From JAEMQF01 sp963791595 (GTDB lineage: Bacteria > Pseudomonadota > Gammaproteobacteria > Burkholderiales > Burkholderiaceae_C), in NCBI GenBank assembly GCA_963791595.1, contig CAWBTF010000017.1, forward strand, positions 24,079-88,078: 64,000 nucleotides of DNA, written 5' to 3'. The position numbers and the translations under genes are program-made. The notes under the pieces were generated by a model. That model had not been told where the DNA came from, searched no databases, and worked only from the letters and a program-made list of their open reading frames with translations. Every line of letters starts with the position of its first letter. Position 1 is the first letter of the stretch. Shown in pieces: positions 35,665-47,505 of the stretch.

Positions 35665-37372
35665 TCAGGCTGCGTCGCCGATCGCAAACTGCTCCTGGAC
35701 GCGCATGGCTGCGGTGCCCACCAGAGAACGGATCTGCAGCGTCTTGGCCAGCCCGTGGTAGTGCATCTTCATCAGCACCCCGCGCCGCAGCGCCCAAGTC
35801 GTATCGGTGGCACCGTCGCCGAGCATGACGATCTGGCGCCGTTCGCCTTGCCACAACAGCTGGGCGTGCACCCAGTTGCCCTTGAGCTGCAGTCGCAGCC
35901 ATTGGCCGGGCCCGAGGCCGTTGAACCACGCTTCGGCGGCAAGGTGAGCGTCTTTCACTGGCCAGGCGTGCGCGCGGGACCCGGGGCAGCAGCGCCGCCA
36001 GCGTGGAGTTCAGCGCCTTGCCGTTGTCGGAGGCACTGGCTCTGGTGGCGGCCAGCCCGACCTCGGTGGTCTGCAACGCTTGAAAGCGCGCCGTCAGCGC
36101 GGCGCATCGACGTGCCAGGCGTTGCCTCAGGAACTCCTCCATGCGTTCGAATGCGGCTTGGTACGAGGCGGTCTTCTGCAGCGGTGCGATCGCGAGTTCC
36201 TCGATCGCCTTGCGCCCGTAGTGCAACCAACGCAGGCGCTCCGCATCGTTGGTCTTGGGCAGCATCTCGGCCTGGTAGGCGAACAGATGGATGAGCCGCC
36301 AGATGGGGTGCTCGCGCTGGTCGAGCAGCGACGGGTCGCGCAACGCGAGGCGCATGGCCGGGGCCCGCAATTGAGCGATGATCTCGCGCACGTCGTCGGG
36401 CACGCGTTCATCGAGGGGAAAGGCGTTGAACAGCCGATTCACGAGATCCACCACCTGACGATCGGTCGCGCCGCGGGTCACCAGCGCGGGTGCCGGTTCG
36501 CGCCCTGGCGGGCCGGCGTCGAAGATGCTCGCCCGCAACAGCTCGTGCAGCGGTCGCGGGGCAGTTTCGTCCCTGCGAGGCGCGCGCGCCAGTGAACCCA
36601 CCCGTTCGCGCAACAACACGCCGCGCGCCGCCGCCGGCAGCGTGTTGCGCGTGCGTGGCAGCTCGGGCACATAGGCCACGTCGGGCAGGATCTGCAGGCG
36701 GCGCTTGCCGTCGGGCATGACGATGCAGCGGTGTGAGGCCGGCTCGACCCCCGCTTCCTCGAGCCTCGCGCAGGAGGCGGAATAGCCCTCGCGCAGCAGC
36801 TGCGCAAACAGTGGCGTGGCCATCCGCACGAATCCGAGCTGCTGCTGCAGGGGCGCGCGCATGGCCTGGGCAGCGGCCCGGAAGGCGCGGCCGTGCACCG
36901 CCGGATGCAATGGGTTGTGGTCTTCCTCGATGTCCATGTCACCCACCACGGCGGCAAGATAGGCCTGCAGGTCCCGCAGTTCGTGCTCGGCCTCGTCCTT
37001 GATTGCCTGGATCACCCGAGTCAGCTCGACGTCGAGCGCGATCGAATCGAGATCGACGAGCTCGAGCACCATCTTCTTCGCCCGCCCACGCTCGGCATCG
37101 GGCTTGGGAACGTGTTTCGGGATCGACTGGGAAGCCCGCCGGGTCTGTGCGCGCAGCGATTCGACGTAGGTCTGTCCCATGGCCGACCGGTTGCGGTGCA
37201 GCAGCTGGGGCAGGTCGTCGTCGTCGGTGCGCAAGCGCAGCGGCTTCGCGGTCTGCTTGCGCAGCGCCTGTTCGAGCACGGTGTCGAGCAGTTGATCCCA
37301 GACGAGTGGCGCGAGCTGCAACTCGTCGTCGATGTAGCGCACGATGCTGAAGGACTTCGAAGATTTGACCAT
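35665..37372 (-). pseudogene. DUF1631 family protein, frameshifted
   Basis: A large conserved betaproteobacterial protein of unknown function (DUF1631). The N-terminal 460 residues (IVRYIDDELQLAPLVWDQLLD start; VVDLVNRLFNAFPLDERVPDDVREIIAQLR and DQREHPIWRLIHLFAYQAEML) are intact. Near 35960-35990, in a CCCC/GGG run, the frame breaks; the C-terminal PilZ-like end (VKDAHLAAEAWFNGLGPGQWLRLQLKG, TTWALRRGVLMKMHYHG) is in the next frame, to the stop at 35665. The total is 569 codons plus one base, so one extra base explains the break. Confidence 0.75.
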
Positions 37373-37507
37373 GGCTCCTGATTCTTGAGTCGCGCCAGCC
37401 GGTGAAACGCCGGAAAAGCGGCCGAAAAAGGCCCCATCAATGCGGCATGGCGCACGCCGAGAACTGTCAGCCCCCGCGCCAGCCTGGGTTCAGAATCCGA
37501 AGTCCTC

Positions 37508-37779
37508 GTGTCCTGTCCCACAAATAAACGGCATTGAGACGGACCGCAACGGGGATGAGCGCAAGGCGCGCAGGCGAGGCGATACCGGGCGGTATCGCCT
37601 CGCCTGTGCAACGCGGCGATCGCCCCGTTTCGGTCCGCCCCGAAGGGGTTCGAGCAGGCGGCGCCCTCGCGCGCTGGCCAGACAGGGCAGATACCACGCG
37701 GTATCTGCCCTGTCTGGCCAGCGCACGATCATCACCGCCTGCTCGAATCTCAATGCCATTTATTTGTGGGACAGGACAC
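37508..37779. mobile_element. 272-bp MITE-like element folding into a four-way structure
   Basis: Terminal inverted repeats of 32 bp lie at 37508-37539 and 37748-37779 (one mismatch; they begin GTGTCCTGTCCCACAAATAA). The interior is tiled by hairpins: H1 37540-37637 (outer stem 37540-37554 with 37623-37637; inner 16-bp stem 37571-37586 with 37591-37606), a small CCCC-GAA-GGGG hairpin 37638-37648, and H2 37649-37747 (outer 13-bp stem 37649-37661 with 37735-37747; inner 25-bp stem 37671-37695 with 37700-37724). Both inner tips read GATACC-N4-GGTATC. No protein is encoded. A target-site duplication is not evident. It lies in the 535-base gap before the DUF3597 gene. Confidence 0.8.
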
Positions 37780-37907
37780 TAGATGGCCGCACTGCATTCT
37801 GGATGGAATGGCCCCGCCAGACTGGCCGCAATCCTGCGTGTACGATCAGACGCGTCCCGGCGATTCGGACGGGGCGCAACATTCCTTCTGGCACAAAGGA
37901 GCACACC

Positions 37908-38312
37908 ATGGGATTCTTCAGCAACATTCTCGCGAAACTCGGCATTGGCAACGCGGCAGCGGCTCCCGCCGATTCGCCCTCGGGACCCGCGGCCGCATCC
38001 GCGGGCCCCGGTGCGACTGCCGCCGCTTCTGCGTCGCCAGCGCCGGTCGCCCTGGTCGATGTGGTCGCGAACCTCGAGAAGCGCGCGGCGGCGAACCCGC
38101 AGAAGCTGAACTGGCGCACTTCCATCGTCGATCTGCTGAAACTCCTCGAAATCGACAGCAGCTTGACGGCGCGCAAGGAACTCGCCACCGAGCTGGCCTG
38201 CCCGGCCGAACTGATGGGGGATTCGGCGAAGATGAACATGTGGCTGCACAAGACCGTGCTCGCGCGGATCGCCGCCAATGGCGGGAACGTGCCCAAAGAC
38301 CTGCTCGACTGA
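37908..38312 (+). CDS. DUF3597 domain protein
   Basis: A 134-residue protein. It starts with GFFSNILAKLGIGNA, continues with an Ala/Ser/Pro/Gly-rich linker (residues 18-50) and ends in the DUF3597 domain (VALVDVVANLEKRAAANPQKLNW, SIVDLLKLLEIDSSLTARKELATEL, NMWLHKTVLARIAANGGNVPKDLLD), which resembles a LysM-associated helical module. The function is unknown. AAAGGAG lies eight bases before the ATG. The MITE-like element is just upstream and may supply or disturb its leader. Confidence 0.8.
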   Translation: MGFFSNILAKLGIGNAAAAPADSPSGPAAASAGPGATAAASASPAPVALVDVVANLEKRAAANPQKLNWRTSIVDLLKLLEIDSSLTARKELATELACPAELMGDSAKMNMWLHKTVLARIAANGGNVPKDLLD

Positions 38313-38450
38313 GCAAGCGTCGGCGGGCTGCCCCAAGACGGTGCCGTTCGCCCCCGGTCGCTTCGCGCCCGCCCCCCGCGGGCACCGAAGGGGCCCCTTC
38401 GTGGCCCATGGCGAGCAACCGTCTTGGGGTGGCCCGGCGACGGTTGCTCA
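38310..38450. terminator. Large palindrome spanning the stops of two convergent genes
   Basis: The TGA of the DUF3597 gene and the TGA of the thioredoxin gene form the two ends of an imperfect palindrome: CCCCAAGACGGT near 38332 pairs with ACCGTCTTGGGG near 38419, and the outer TGAGCAA pairs with TTGCTCA. In the middle is a perfect 16-base palindrome at 38386-38401 (CGAAGGGGCCCCTTCG). It can act as a bidirectional terminator or barrier between convergent transcripts, but it lacks a clear U-tract and may be another dispersed repeat. Confidence 0.6.
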
Positions 38451-38891
38451 GCCCAGCGCGAACCTCAGCAGATCCGCCGCGCCGCGCACGCCGCTGAAGC
38501 GGCCGACCTCCGTGCCGCGCTTCAGGCGAACCACGGTGGGGATGCTGCGGATCGAAAAGCGCCCCGCGGTGGCGGGAGACGCGTCGCTGTCGACCTTGAC
38601 GAACAGCGCGCGGCCTTTCGCCTGCGCCGCGGCGCTCGCGAACTGCGGTGCCATCGTCCGGCACGGGCCGCACCAGTCGGCGTAGAAGTCGACGACCACC
38701 GGCAGGTCGGTGCAGGCGACAACGCGCTCGAAGTTGCGATCGCTCAACGCAATCGGCGCGGCAGGCAACAGAATGGCTCCGCACTTGCCGCACAGCGGGT
38801 CTTCACCGGTGCGTTGCGCGGGAACGCGGTTCGTGGTGGTGCAGCTCGGGCACACGATGTTCAGGGATTCGACGCTGGTCGGGGCATTCAT
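38448..38891 (-). CDS. trxC: Thioredoxin 2 (zinc-binding thioredoxin)
   Basis: A 147-residue thioredoxin with an N-terminal zinc ribbon (IVCPSCTTTNR and PLCGKCGA) followed by a thioredoxin fold with the active site DFYADWCGPCRTM and the cis-proline loop SIRSIPTVV. Thioredoxin 2 responds to oxidative and thiol stress. It is divergent from the RND/CsoR/SQR operon with a shared palindromic operator in the 133-base gap, so it probably belongs to the same regulon and may reduce persulfides or disulfides. Confidence 0.92.
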   Translation of the reverse strand: MNAPTSVESLNIVCPSCTTTNRVPAQRTGEDPLCGKCGAILLPAAPIALSDRNFERVVACTDLPVVVDFYADWCGPCRTMAPQFASAAAQAKGRALFVKVDSDASPATAGRFSIRSIPTVVRLKRGTEVGRFSGVRGAADLLRFALG

Positions 38892-38941
38892 TGAAGACTC
38901 CTTTGGGCGGGCGCGGCGGGTGCGGTTCATGCAGTTCGAAC

Positions 38942-38981
38942 GGGCTTGACTGTATACGGTGTAGGGTATACAGTCAAGCCC
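38942..38981. promoter_or_regulatory. Palindromic operator/divergent promoter between trxC and the RND operon
   Basis: A perfect inverted repeat with 16-bp arms (38942-38957 and 38966-38981) and an 8-bp spacer. Because of the symmetry both strands carry TTGACT as -35 and TATACA as -10-like hexamer with a short 15-bp spacer. The inner GTATAC-N8-GTATAC resembles the TAC/GTA-rich operators of CsoR-family repressors; such a repressor is encoded downstream at 43491. The AT-rich core stands out in a very GC-rich window. Confidence 0.7.
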
Positions 38982-39024
38982 AGCGTTCACACGAACACTG
39001 TTCCAGATTGGAGCCACTGCTGCC

Positions 39025-40104
39025 ATGTTCAAGATCAACAGCCCCCGCATCGCGGTTCTCTTTGTTGCCGCCCTGACGGCGCTGCACGCCGCCAGCGCAC
39101 CGGCGGTCCTGGTGCCCACCACGAGGCTGCAGCGCGGCAACGCGGCCAGCGCGATGGCGCTCGACGGCGCGCTGCAGCCCGTCAAGCAAAGCACGGTCGC
39201 GGCGCAGGTCGGCGGCAACGTCGTCGCGCTGCTCGTGAAGGCCGGCGACCGGGTGCGCAGCGGGCAGGTGCTCGCGCGCCTCGATCCGCGCGAGCCGCAA
39301 GCCGGCGTGGCGCGCGCCGACGCGGCGGTGGCGCAGGCGCAGGCGCTGCTCACGGCGGCGCAGCAGAACGCGCAGCGCACGCGCGAACTGCGCGCGCAGA
39401 ATTTCATCAGCCAGGCGGCGCTCGACCAGGCCTTGACGCAGCTCGACGCCGCGCAAGCGGGCCTGGCGCAAGCGACGGCCGAACGCCGCCAGGCGACGCT
39501 GGTCAGCGGCCACGCCGAAGTTGCCGCGCCGTTTGCCGGCGTCGTGCTCGCCACGCACCTCGAAGTGGGCGATCTCGCCGTCGCCGGCCGACCGGTGGTG
39601 ACGCTTTACGAGCCCGGCGCGTTGCGCGCGGTGGTGCAGGTGCCGATGTCGCGCGCCGCGCTCGCCTCGGGCGCGCGCGAATTGCTGGTGGAGCTGCCCG
39701 ACGGCCGCATGGTCGCGCCGGTGCAACGCCAGTCGTTGCCGAGCACCGACGCGGTGTCGCAGACGGTGGAATGGCGCCTGCCGCTGTCAGTGGCCGACAG
39801 CGCGCTCGCCCGCCCCGGGCAGAGCGTTCGCGTGCATTTCCGCGGGCCGGCGCCAACGCCGACAGCGGACCGCAAAGGCGCGCTCAGTGCCCCGGTCAGC
39901 GCAGTACTCCGGCGCGGCGAGCTGACCGCGGTCTACGCCGTCGACAACGGCCAGTTCGTGCTGCGCCCGGTTCGCAGCGGCGCGGCGCTGGGCGACCGCA
40001 TCGAACTGCTCGCCGGCGTGCACGAGGGCGAGATCATCGCGACCGACGCGGTGCGCGCCGGCTTGTCGGGCGCGCGGCCGGCCAGTGGCGCGGACCCGCG
40101 ATGA
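39025..40104 (+). CDS. RND efflux periplasmic adaptor subunit
   Basis: A 359-residue membrane-fusion protein with a Sec signal peptide (residues 1-26) and no lipobox. LDGALQPVKQSTVAAQVGGNVVALLVKAGDRVRSGQVLARLDP is the first half of the biotinyl-lipoyl domain, followed by the alpha-hairpin (about residues 95-155) and the second half AEVAAPFAGVVLATHLEVGD. It links the inner-membrane pump encoded next to an outer-membrane channel; none is in this operon. It ends 33 bases before the pump gene. Confidence 0.87.
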   Translation: MFKINSPRIAVLFVAALTALHAASAPAVLVPTTRLQRGNAASAMALDGALQPVKQSTVAAQVGGNVVALLVKAGDRVRSGQVLARLDPREPQAGVARADAAVAQAQALLTAAQQNAQRTRELRAQNFISQAALDQALTQLDAAQAGLAQATAERRQATLVSGHAEVAAPFAGVVLATHLEVGDLAVAGRPVVTLYEPGALRAVVQVPMSRAALASGARELLVELPDGRMVAPVQRQSLPSTDAVSQTVEWRLPLSVADSALARPGQSVRVHFRGPAPTPTADRKGALSAPVSAVLRRGELTAVYAVDNGQFVLRPVRSGAALGDRIELLAGVHEGEIIATDAVRAGLSGARPASGADPR

Positions 40105-40137
40105 GCTTTGCATTCCAGGCCGGGCTCGGTGCCTGAG

Positions 40138-43490
<3,353 letters not shown>

Positions 43491-43494
<4 letters not shown>

Positions 43495-43790
43495 CCACAC
43501 TCAACGAACCCGCGGCGCGCGCCGATCTGTTGAACCGCCTGCGCCGCGCCGAAGGCCAGTTGCGCGGCGTGCAGCGCCTGATCGAGGAGGGCAACGATTG
43601 CCAGACGATCGCCGGCCAGCTCAACGCCGTGCGCAAGGCGCTCGACAGCACGTATGCACGAATGGCGGTGTGCTTCGTCGAGCAGGAACTCGGCGCGGCG
43701 GCGACCCCGGGCGCGGGCGCCTCAGGCTCGCGCAAGCACATCCAGGAAACCTTGCAGGGCTTGCAGGACCTGCTGACCAAGCGCGCTTGA
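43491..43790 (+). CDS. CsoR/FrmR-family (DUF156) transcriptional repressor
   Basis: A 99-residue all-helical repressor: LLNRLRRAEGQLRGVQRLIEEGNDCQTIAGQLNAVRKALDSTYARMAVCFVEQEL. Family sensing residues are usually Cys-His-Cys (copper), Cys-His (formaldehyde) or Cys-Cys (persulfide, CstR). Here Cys37 and Cys61 are the only cysteines, and the position of the metal-binding histidine is taken by Phe62, so a thiol or persulfide sensor is more likely than a copper sensor. It is encoded between the RND pump (ATGA overlap) and the SQR-like flavoprotein, and probably binds the palindrome at 38942-38981. Confidence 0.8.
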
Positions 43791-43798
43791 GGGACCCC

Positions 43799-44929
43799 AT
43801 GGCCCACCGCATCACCGTCGTCGGCGCAGGTTTCGCCGGCCTCACCGCCATCCGAGAACTGCGCAAGCGCGACGCGCAGGCCGAGATCACGCTCGTCGCG
43901 CCGCGCGCCGAGCTGCACTTCCTGCCCGGGATCATCTGGATCCCGAGCGGGCTGCGGCGCCGCGAAGACCTGGTGATTCCGCTCGAGAACTTCCTGCGCC
44001 GCTCGAACGTGCGCTTTCACGCGGCCGAAGCGACCGGCCTTGCGGATGCCGGCCGCACCTTGCAGACCAGCGCGGGCGAAGTGGCGAACGACGCACTCGT
44101 CATCGCCACCGGCGGGCGCTTCATCAAGAAGCTGCCCGGCATCGAACACGCGATCACGCCGTGCGAAGGCATCGCTGCGGCCGAGCGCATCCGCGACCGG
44201 CTGAGTGAGATGAAGGGCGGCGACATCGCCGTGGGCTTTGCCGGCAACCCGAACGAGCCGAGCGCGATGCGCGGCGGGCCGATGTTCGAGTTCCTGTTCG
44301 GCATCGATTCGCAACTGCGCAGCGCGGGCCGGCGCGAGCGCTTCCAGTTGACGTTCTTCAACCCGTCCAAGGAGCCCGGCAACCGCCTCGGCCCGAAGGC
44401 CGTGTCGTACCTGCTGCGCGAGATGAGCAAGCGCGGCATCCGCACGCACCTCGGGCACAAGATGAAGCGCTTCGAGCGGAGCAGCGTCGTCACCGAAGGC
44501 GGCGAGTTCCACGCCGACCTCATCCTGTTCATGCCCGGAATGACGGGCAACGCCTGGTTCGACGCGACGACCCTGCCGCGTTCACCCGGCGGGTTGATCC
44601 AGGCCGACGCGCACTGCCGCGTGCCGGGCTTCGAGCGCGTGGTCGTCGCGGGAGATTCGGGCAGCTTCCCCGGGCCCGACTGGATGCCCAAGCAAGCGCA
44701 CATGGCCGACCTGCAAGCCGCCGCCGCAGCGGCCAACCTGCTCGGCGACCTGAACGGCAAGCCCGTGAACGAGACCTTCAAGGTCGAGCTGATGTGCATC
44801 GTCGACGCGCTCGAACACGGCACGCCGATCATCCGCACGGAGCAGCGCAACGCGATGCTGCCTTCGAGCAAGGTGTTCCACTGGGTCAAGCGCGGGTTCG
44901 AGTGGAATTACCTTCGGCAGTACCGCTGA
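43799..44929 (+). CDS. Sulfide:quinone oxidoreductase-like FAD protein
   Basis: A 376-residue flavoprotein of the SQR/FCSD/NDH-2 superfamily. The N-terminal dinucleotide motif is ITVVGAGFAGLTAIRELRKRDAQAEITLV; ALVIATGGRFIKKLPG is the second FAD motif, and VVAGDSGSFPGPDWMPKQAHMADLQAAAAAANL the C-terminal FAD motif. The C-terminal GFEWNYLRQY is amphipathic, like the membrane-docking end of SQR. The cysteines at about 120 (ITPCEG) and 328 (LMCIVD) could be the redox pair. It starts eight bases after the repressor gene and may oxidise sulfide to persulfide, the inducer predicted for that repressor. Confidence 0.75.
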   Translation: MAHRITVVGAGFAGLTAIRELRKRDAQAEITLVAPRAELHFLPGIIWIPSGLRRREDLVIPLENFLRRSNVRFHAAEATGLADAGRTLQTSAGEVANDALVIATGGRFIKKLPGIEHAITPCEGIAAAERIRDRLSEMKGGDIAVGFAGNPNEPSAMRGGPMFEFLFGIDSQLRSAGRRERFQLTFFNPSKEPGNRLGPKAVSYLLREMSKRGIRTHLGHKMKRFERSSVVTEGGEFHADLILFMPGMTGNAWFDATTLPRSPGGLIQADAHCRVPGFERVVVAGDSGSFPGPDWMPKQAHMADLQAAAAAANLLGDLNGKPVNETFKVELMCIVDALEHGTPIIRTEQRNAMLPSSKVFHWVKRGFEWNYLRQYR

Positions 44930-45113
44930 GTCCTGCGGGGTCGCCGGCATTCGGTTCCCGGTGGGCAGAGGTCGAATGCGAAGCCCGCCCGGGCCTGACG
45001 ACGAACGGTTGATGTCGTGTGAAGCGAAGTGGCAGCCGAGGGAGCGCCATTGGCTCTCGGCTCGAGCGGCCGGCGAAGACTCGGGCCTGCTCGGCAGCGC
45101 GGTTACGATCCAC

Positions 45114-45213
45114 AGGTGAACCAGCGGCGGCGCCAATGGCAAGTTCCTGCCAAGTGCATCCAGGTCTTGCTTTGGGTGGCAACTTGGGGTTGGCGCCTAC
45201 GTTCTCGTTAGAC
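45114..45213 (+). other. Probable degenerate attC site (first of the cassette array)
   Basis: The right core site GTTAGAC (45207-45213) fits GTTRRRY exactly. The upstream side is weaker: only the AAC of a degenerate GGTGAAC (45114-45120) is kept. The two sides can pair (GGCGCCAA near 45130 with TTGGCGCC near 45190, CAAGTT with AACTTG). The rest of the 320-base gap from 44930 to here shows no gene or other feature. Confidence 0.5.
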
Positions 45214-45250
45214 GGCACTGGGAGACATCGGTGCACTTCGTAGGCAAGCC

Positions 45251-45598
45251 ATGATCCTCACCAAGGCGCGGCGAAAGGCGGAAGAGGCACGCTTCTTCGT
45301 GAGCGCGGTCCGCCAAGCGGGCGACGTTGATGCTGCTGAGTTCAGCTTCAGTGCGCTCCTCGGCTCCGGGAAGAGTGTCCGCTACGCCGTACACGCGCAG
45401 GTATTCGCCATTGAGCGAACGCGATTTGTAGATGATGTCGCACGCAAGCGGTCCAAGACCATCGTCGAGGCGCTGGTGAAGAAGAAGCAGTTTTCAGTCG
45501 GCAAGCCGAGGCCCACTACAAAGACGGCCGAAGAGTATGTACGGCTCTTGGAGGCATTTATCAACTATCGTGAGTCCGAAATGCGCGATGCCGTCTAA
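45251..45598 (+). CDS. Hypothetical cassette-encoded protein
   Basis: A 115-residue protein with no recognised family. It is rich in Arg, Lys and Glu, mixed alpha/beta in appearance (KARRKAEEARFFVSAVRQAG, YAVHAQVFAIERTRFVDDVARKRSK, AEEYVRLLEAFINYRESEM) and has no signal peptide. The base composition is less GC-rich than the flanks. The TAA stop lies inside the GTCTAAC left core of the following attC site, the typical position for a gene-cassette ORF. Confidence 0.65.
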   Translation: MILTKARRKAEEARFFVSAVRQAGDVDAAEFSFSALLGSGKSVRYAVHAQVFAIERTRFVDDVARKRSKTIVEALVKKKQFSVGKPRPTTKTAEEYVRLLEAFINYRESEMRDAV

Positions 45599-45660
45599 CC
45601 GTTCGGTCAAGACGACGCGCTCCGGGCTGCGCCCTCCGCGCGCGGCTTACCTCATACGTT
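45593..45660 (+). other. attC site, interrupted at its right core by the IS element
   Basis: The left core GTCTAAC (45593-45599) and the arms TTCGGTCAAGACGACGC ... GCGCGGCTTACCTCATAC follow the classical attC pattern. The right core is cut after GTT (45658-45660); its other part, AGGC, is found at 47446-47449 beyond the insertion sequence, where GTTAGGC is complete. Without the insertion the site is 72 bp long. Confidence 0.8.
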
Positions 45661-47442
45661 GAGGTTGTAGAAAAACCCCTTTTCGCGCGTCAATGCGCAC
45701 GGCTCTCCAACCCGCAGGGCGGGGCGCGTGTCGATCGGTCAGAGTTTGGTTTTGCAGCGCACCAGAGCGCGCTGAGCGCTCAGCCGGGAGTTCAAGTGGT
45801 GAAGGCCGCGCGATTGCGCTGTTGGCTGCTTACTGTGCATACCCGTGATGCGCGAGCTTCTCGATGTTGTGCACCAGGGCGAACAGCTTCCACTGCCCGT
45901 CCACCTTTTGCTGCCCGCGCAGCGTGAAGCGGTTGAGCCTCTTGTTGTGGCGCAGGTTGGCGAACACCGGCTCCACCGTGGCGAAGCGCCGTGCATACAG
46001 GGCTCGACCCTGGGCGCTGTCGATGCGCCGCTTCATGCGTTCGGTGTGGACGTTCTTCTCGGGCAGCTTGCCGATGAAGAACGCCACCTGCCGCGTCTTG
46101 GTCTGCTGCGGTGTGCGCAGGCACTTCTCGCGCTGCGTGCAGGGCTCGCAAGCGCCCTGGCTGCCGCGGAACTTGATGGCGATGTAGCCACCGATTCTGC
46201 ACTCCCGCCCGTTGCCATGCAGCGACTGCCCGGCCGGGCACACGCAGGTGTGTGCATCGCGGTCGAAGTTGAAGTCTTGCGGTCCATACAGTGATGAGGC
46301 CTTCTTCGTGCTCGGGCTCTTGTCGTGCAGCGGATCGGGCTCTTGCTTGTACTTGGCGCTGCCGTCGAATCGCTCGTCGCGAGCCCGCATGCCGTTGTCG
46401 GGGATCAGCGCCTGGCGATTCATCTCGGCCAGGGCTGCCAGGTTGGCTTCGCTGTGGTAGCCGGCATCGGCGGTGATCAAGGTGTCTGCGCCAAGCACAT
46501 CGCTCAGCGCCACCACGGTGGGCACCAGCAGCTCCTGTTCCGAGCCCGTGCCATGGGCTTGGGCCTGGACGATGACCTGATGTTTTGCATCCACCGCGGC
46601 CACGCCGGTGTAGCCCTGGATCACGCCTTTGCTGGTGGCCATCTTGGCCGACTCGTTGTCGGTGCGGTTGCTCTTGCGCACCGCGCCGCGTGAGCCTTGG
46701 CGGTCTTCGGGGTGCTCGGCCAGCCACTCGTGGATGCGTCGGGCTTCGCAGCGCAGCCGCTGGATGCGCTGGACTTCCTTGGCACGCAGCGAAGGCTCTG
46801 CATCGCCCGTGTCGGCCTCACGGTGGCGCTCGAGCATGGTCTGAACCGCCGCTTCCATCTTCTGCGCCTGGTGCGCGAACTCGGCTCGCGTGCCGCTGCG
46901 CTGCTTGGAGGCGTTGCAGGGCAGCTTCACGCCGTCGATGGCGAACATCTCGCGCCCGATCAGACCCTGTGCGTCGAAGATCAGGAGCACTTGCTGGAAC
47001 ACTTTGCCAATCAACTCCCCCAAGCCCGAGACGAAGGCGGCGATGGTGGTGAAGTGCGGGCAGGTGTCCCCGCTCAGAGCAACGAAGGCGACGTGCTCAC
47101 GGCAGGCGCGTTCGATGCCGCGGCTGGAGACGATGCCACGCGAGTACGCCAGCAGCACGACCTTGAGCAGCATGGCCGGCGGGTACGCACTCGCGCCGGT
47201 GTCGTCGTTGGCAAAGCGCGCGTCGAAGTCGCTGAGATCGACCTCGTGATCGAGCAGGTGGTTCAGCGCGTGCTCCAGTGTTCCGGGCAGCAACTGGGCC
47301 TCGAGGTCCACCGCCAAAAACCTCGGGCTGGTGTCAATGTGCTTGTAGCGGGCCATCGCTGTGCATCGGTGGTTGCGATGCATTTGCCTTGCAAGTCCCG
47401 GGCCACACGGGCAGACTGCGGTCTTGGTTTTTCTACAACCTC
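45661..47442 (-). mobile_element. IS1182-family insertion sequence in an attC core site
   Basis: An element of 1782 bp with perfect 17-bp terminal inverted repeats (GAGGTTGTAGAAAAACC at 45661-45677 and its complement at 47426-47442). It is flanked on both sides by GTT, which fits a 3-bp target duplication inside the attC core GTT/AGGC. It carries one complete transposase gene on the minus strand. The 150 bases between the left end and the transposase stop hold nothing else recognisable. Confidence 0.85.
45830..47356 (-). CDS. IS1182-family transposase
   Basis: A 508-residue transposase. The N-terminal DUF772-type domain (LLDHEVDLSDFDARFANDDTGA, PPAMLLKVVLLAYSRGI) is followed by a DDE nuclease with FAIDGVKLPCNASK (first Asp), TLITADAGYHSEANL (second Asp) and the late acidic region RFATVEPVFANLRHNKRLNRFTLRG (Glu). 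Between them is a cysteine-containing region (CVCPAGQ, ACEPCTQREKC) that may bind zinc. The reading frame is complete, so the element may be active. The start at 47356 (MARYKHID) is preferred over 47383. Confidence 0.9.
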   Translation of the reverse strand: MARYKHIDTSPRFLAVDLEAQLLPGTLEHALNHLLDHEVDLSDFDARFANDDTGASAYPPAMLLKVVLLAYSRGIVSSRGIERACREHVAFVALSGDTCPHFTTIAAFVSGLGELIGKVFQQVLLIFDAQGLIGREMFAIDGVKLPCNASKQRSGTRAEFAHQAQKMEAAVQTMLERHREADTGDAEPSLRAKEVQRIQRLRCEARRIHEWLAEHPEDRQGSRGAVRKSNRTDNESAKMATSKGVIQGYTGVAAVDAKHQVIVQAQAHGTGSEQELLVPTVVALSDVLGADTLITADAGYHSEANLAALAEMNRQALIPDNGMRARDERFDGSAKYKQEPDPLHDKSPSTKKASSLYGPQDFNFDRDAHTCVCPAGQSLHGNGRECRIGGYIAIKFRGSQGACEPCTQREKCLRTPQQTKTRQVAFFIGKLPEKNVHTERMKRRIDSAQGRALYARRFATVEPVFANLRHNKRLNRFTLRGQQKVDGQWKLFALVHNIEKLAHHGYAQ

Positions 47443-47505
47443 GTTAGGCCTCGCAAGCCATACATTCGCTGGCCCCCACACCTTTGGCTCTTCCCCCATC
47501 GCTTC

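Noticed and set aside
37500..37785. Target-site duplication around the 272-bp element
   Set aside because: The bases flanking the terminal repeats (CCTC left, TAGA right) do not match, so no duplication can be claimed.
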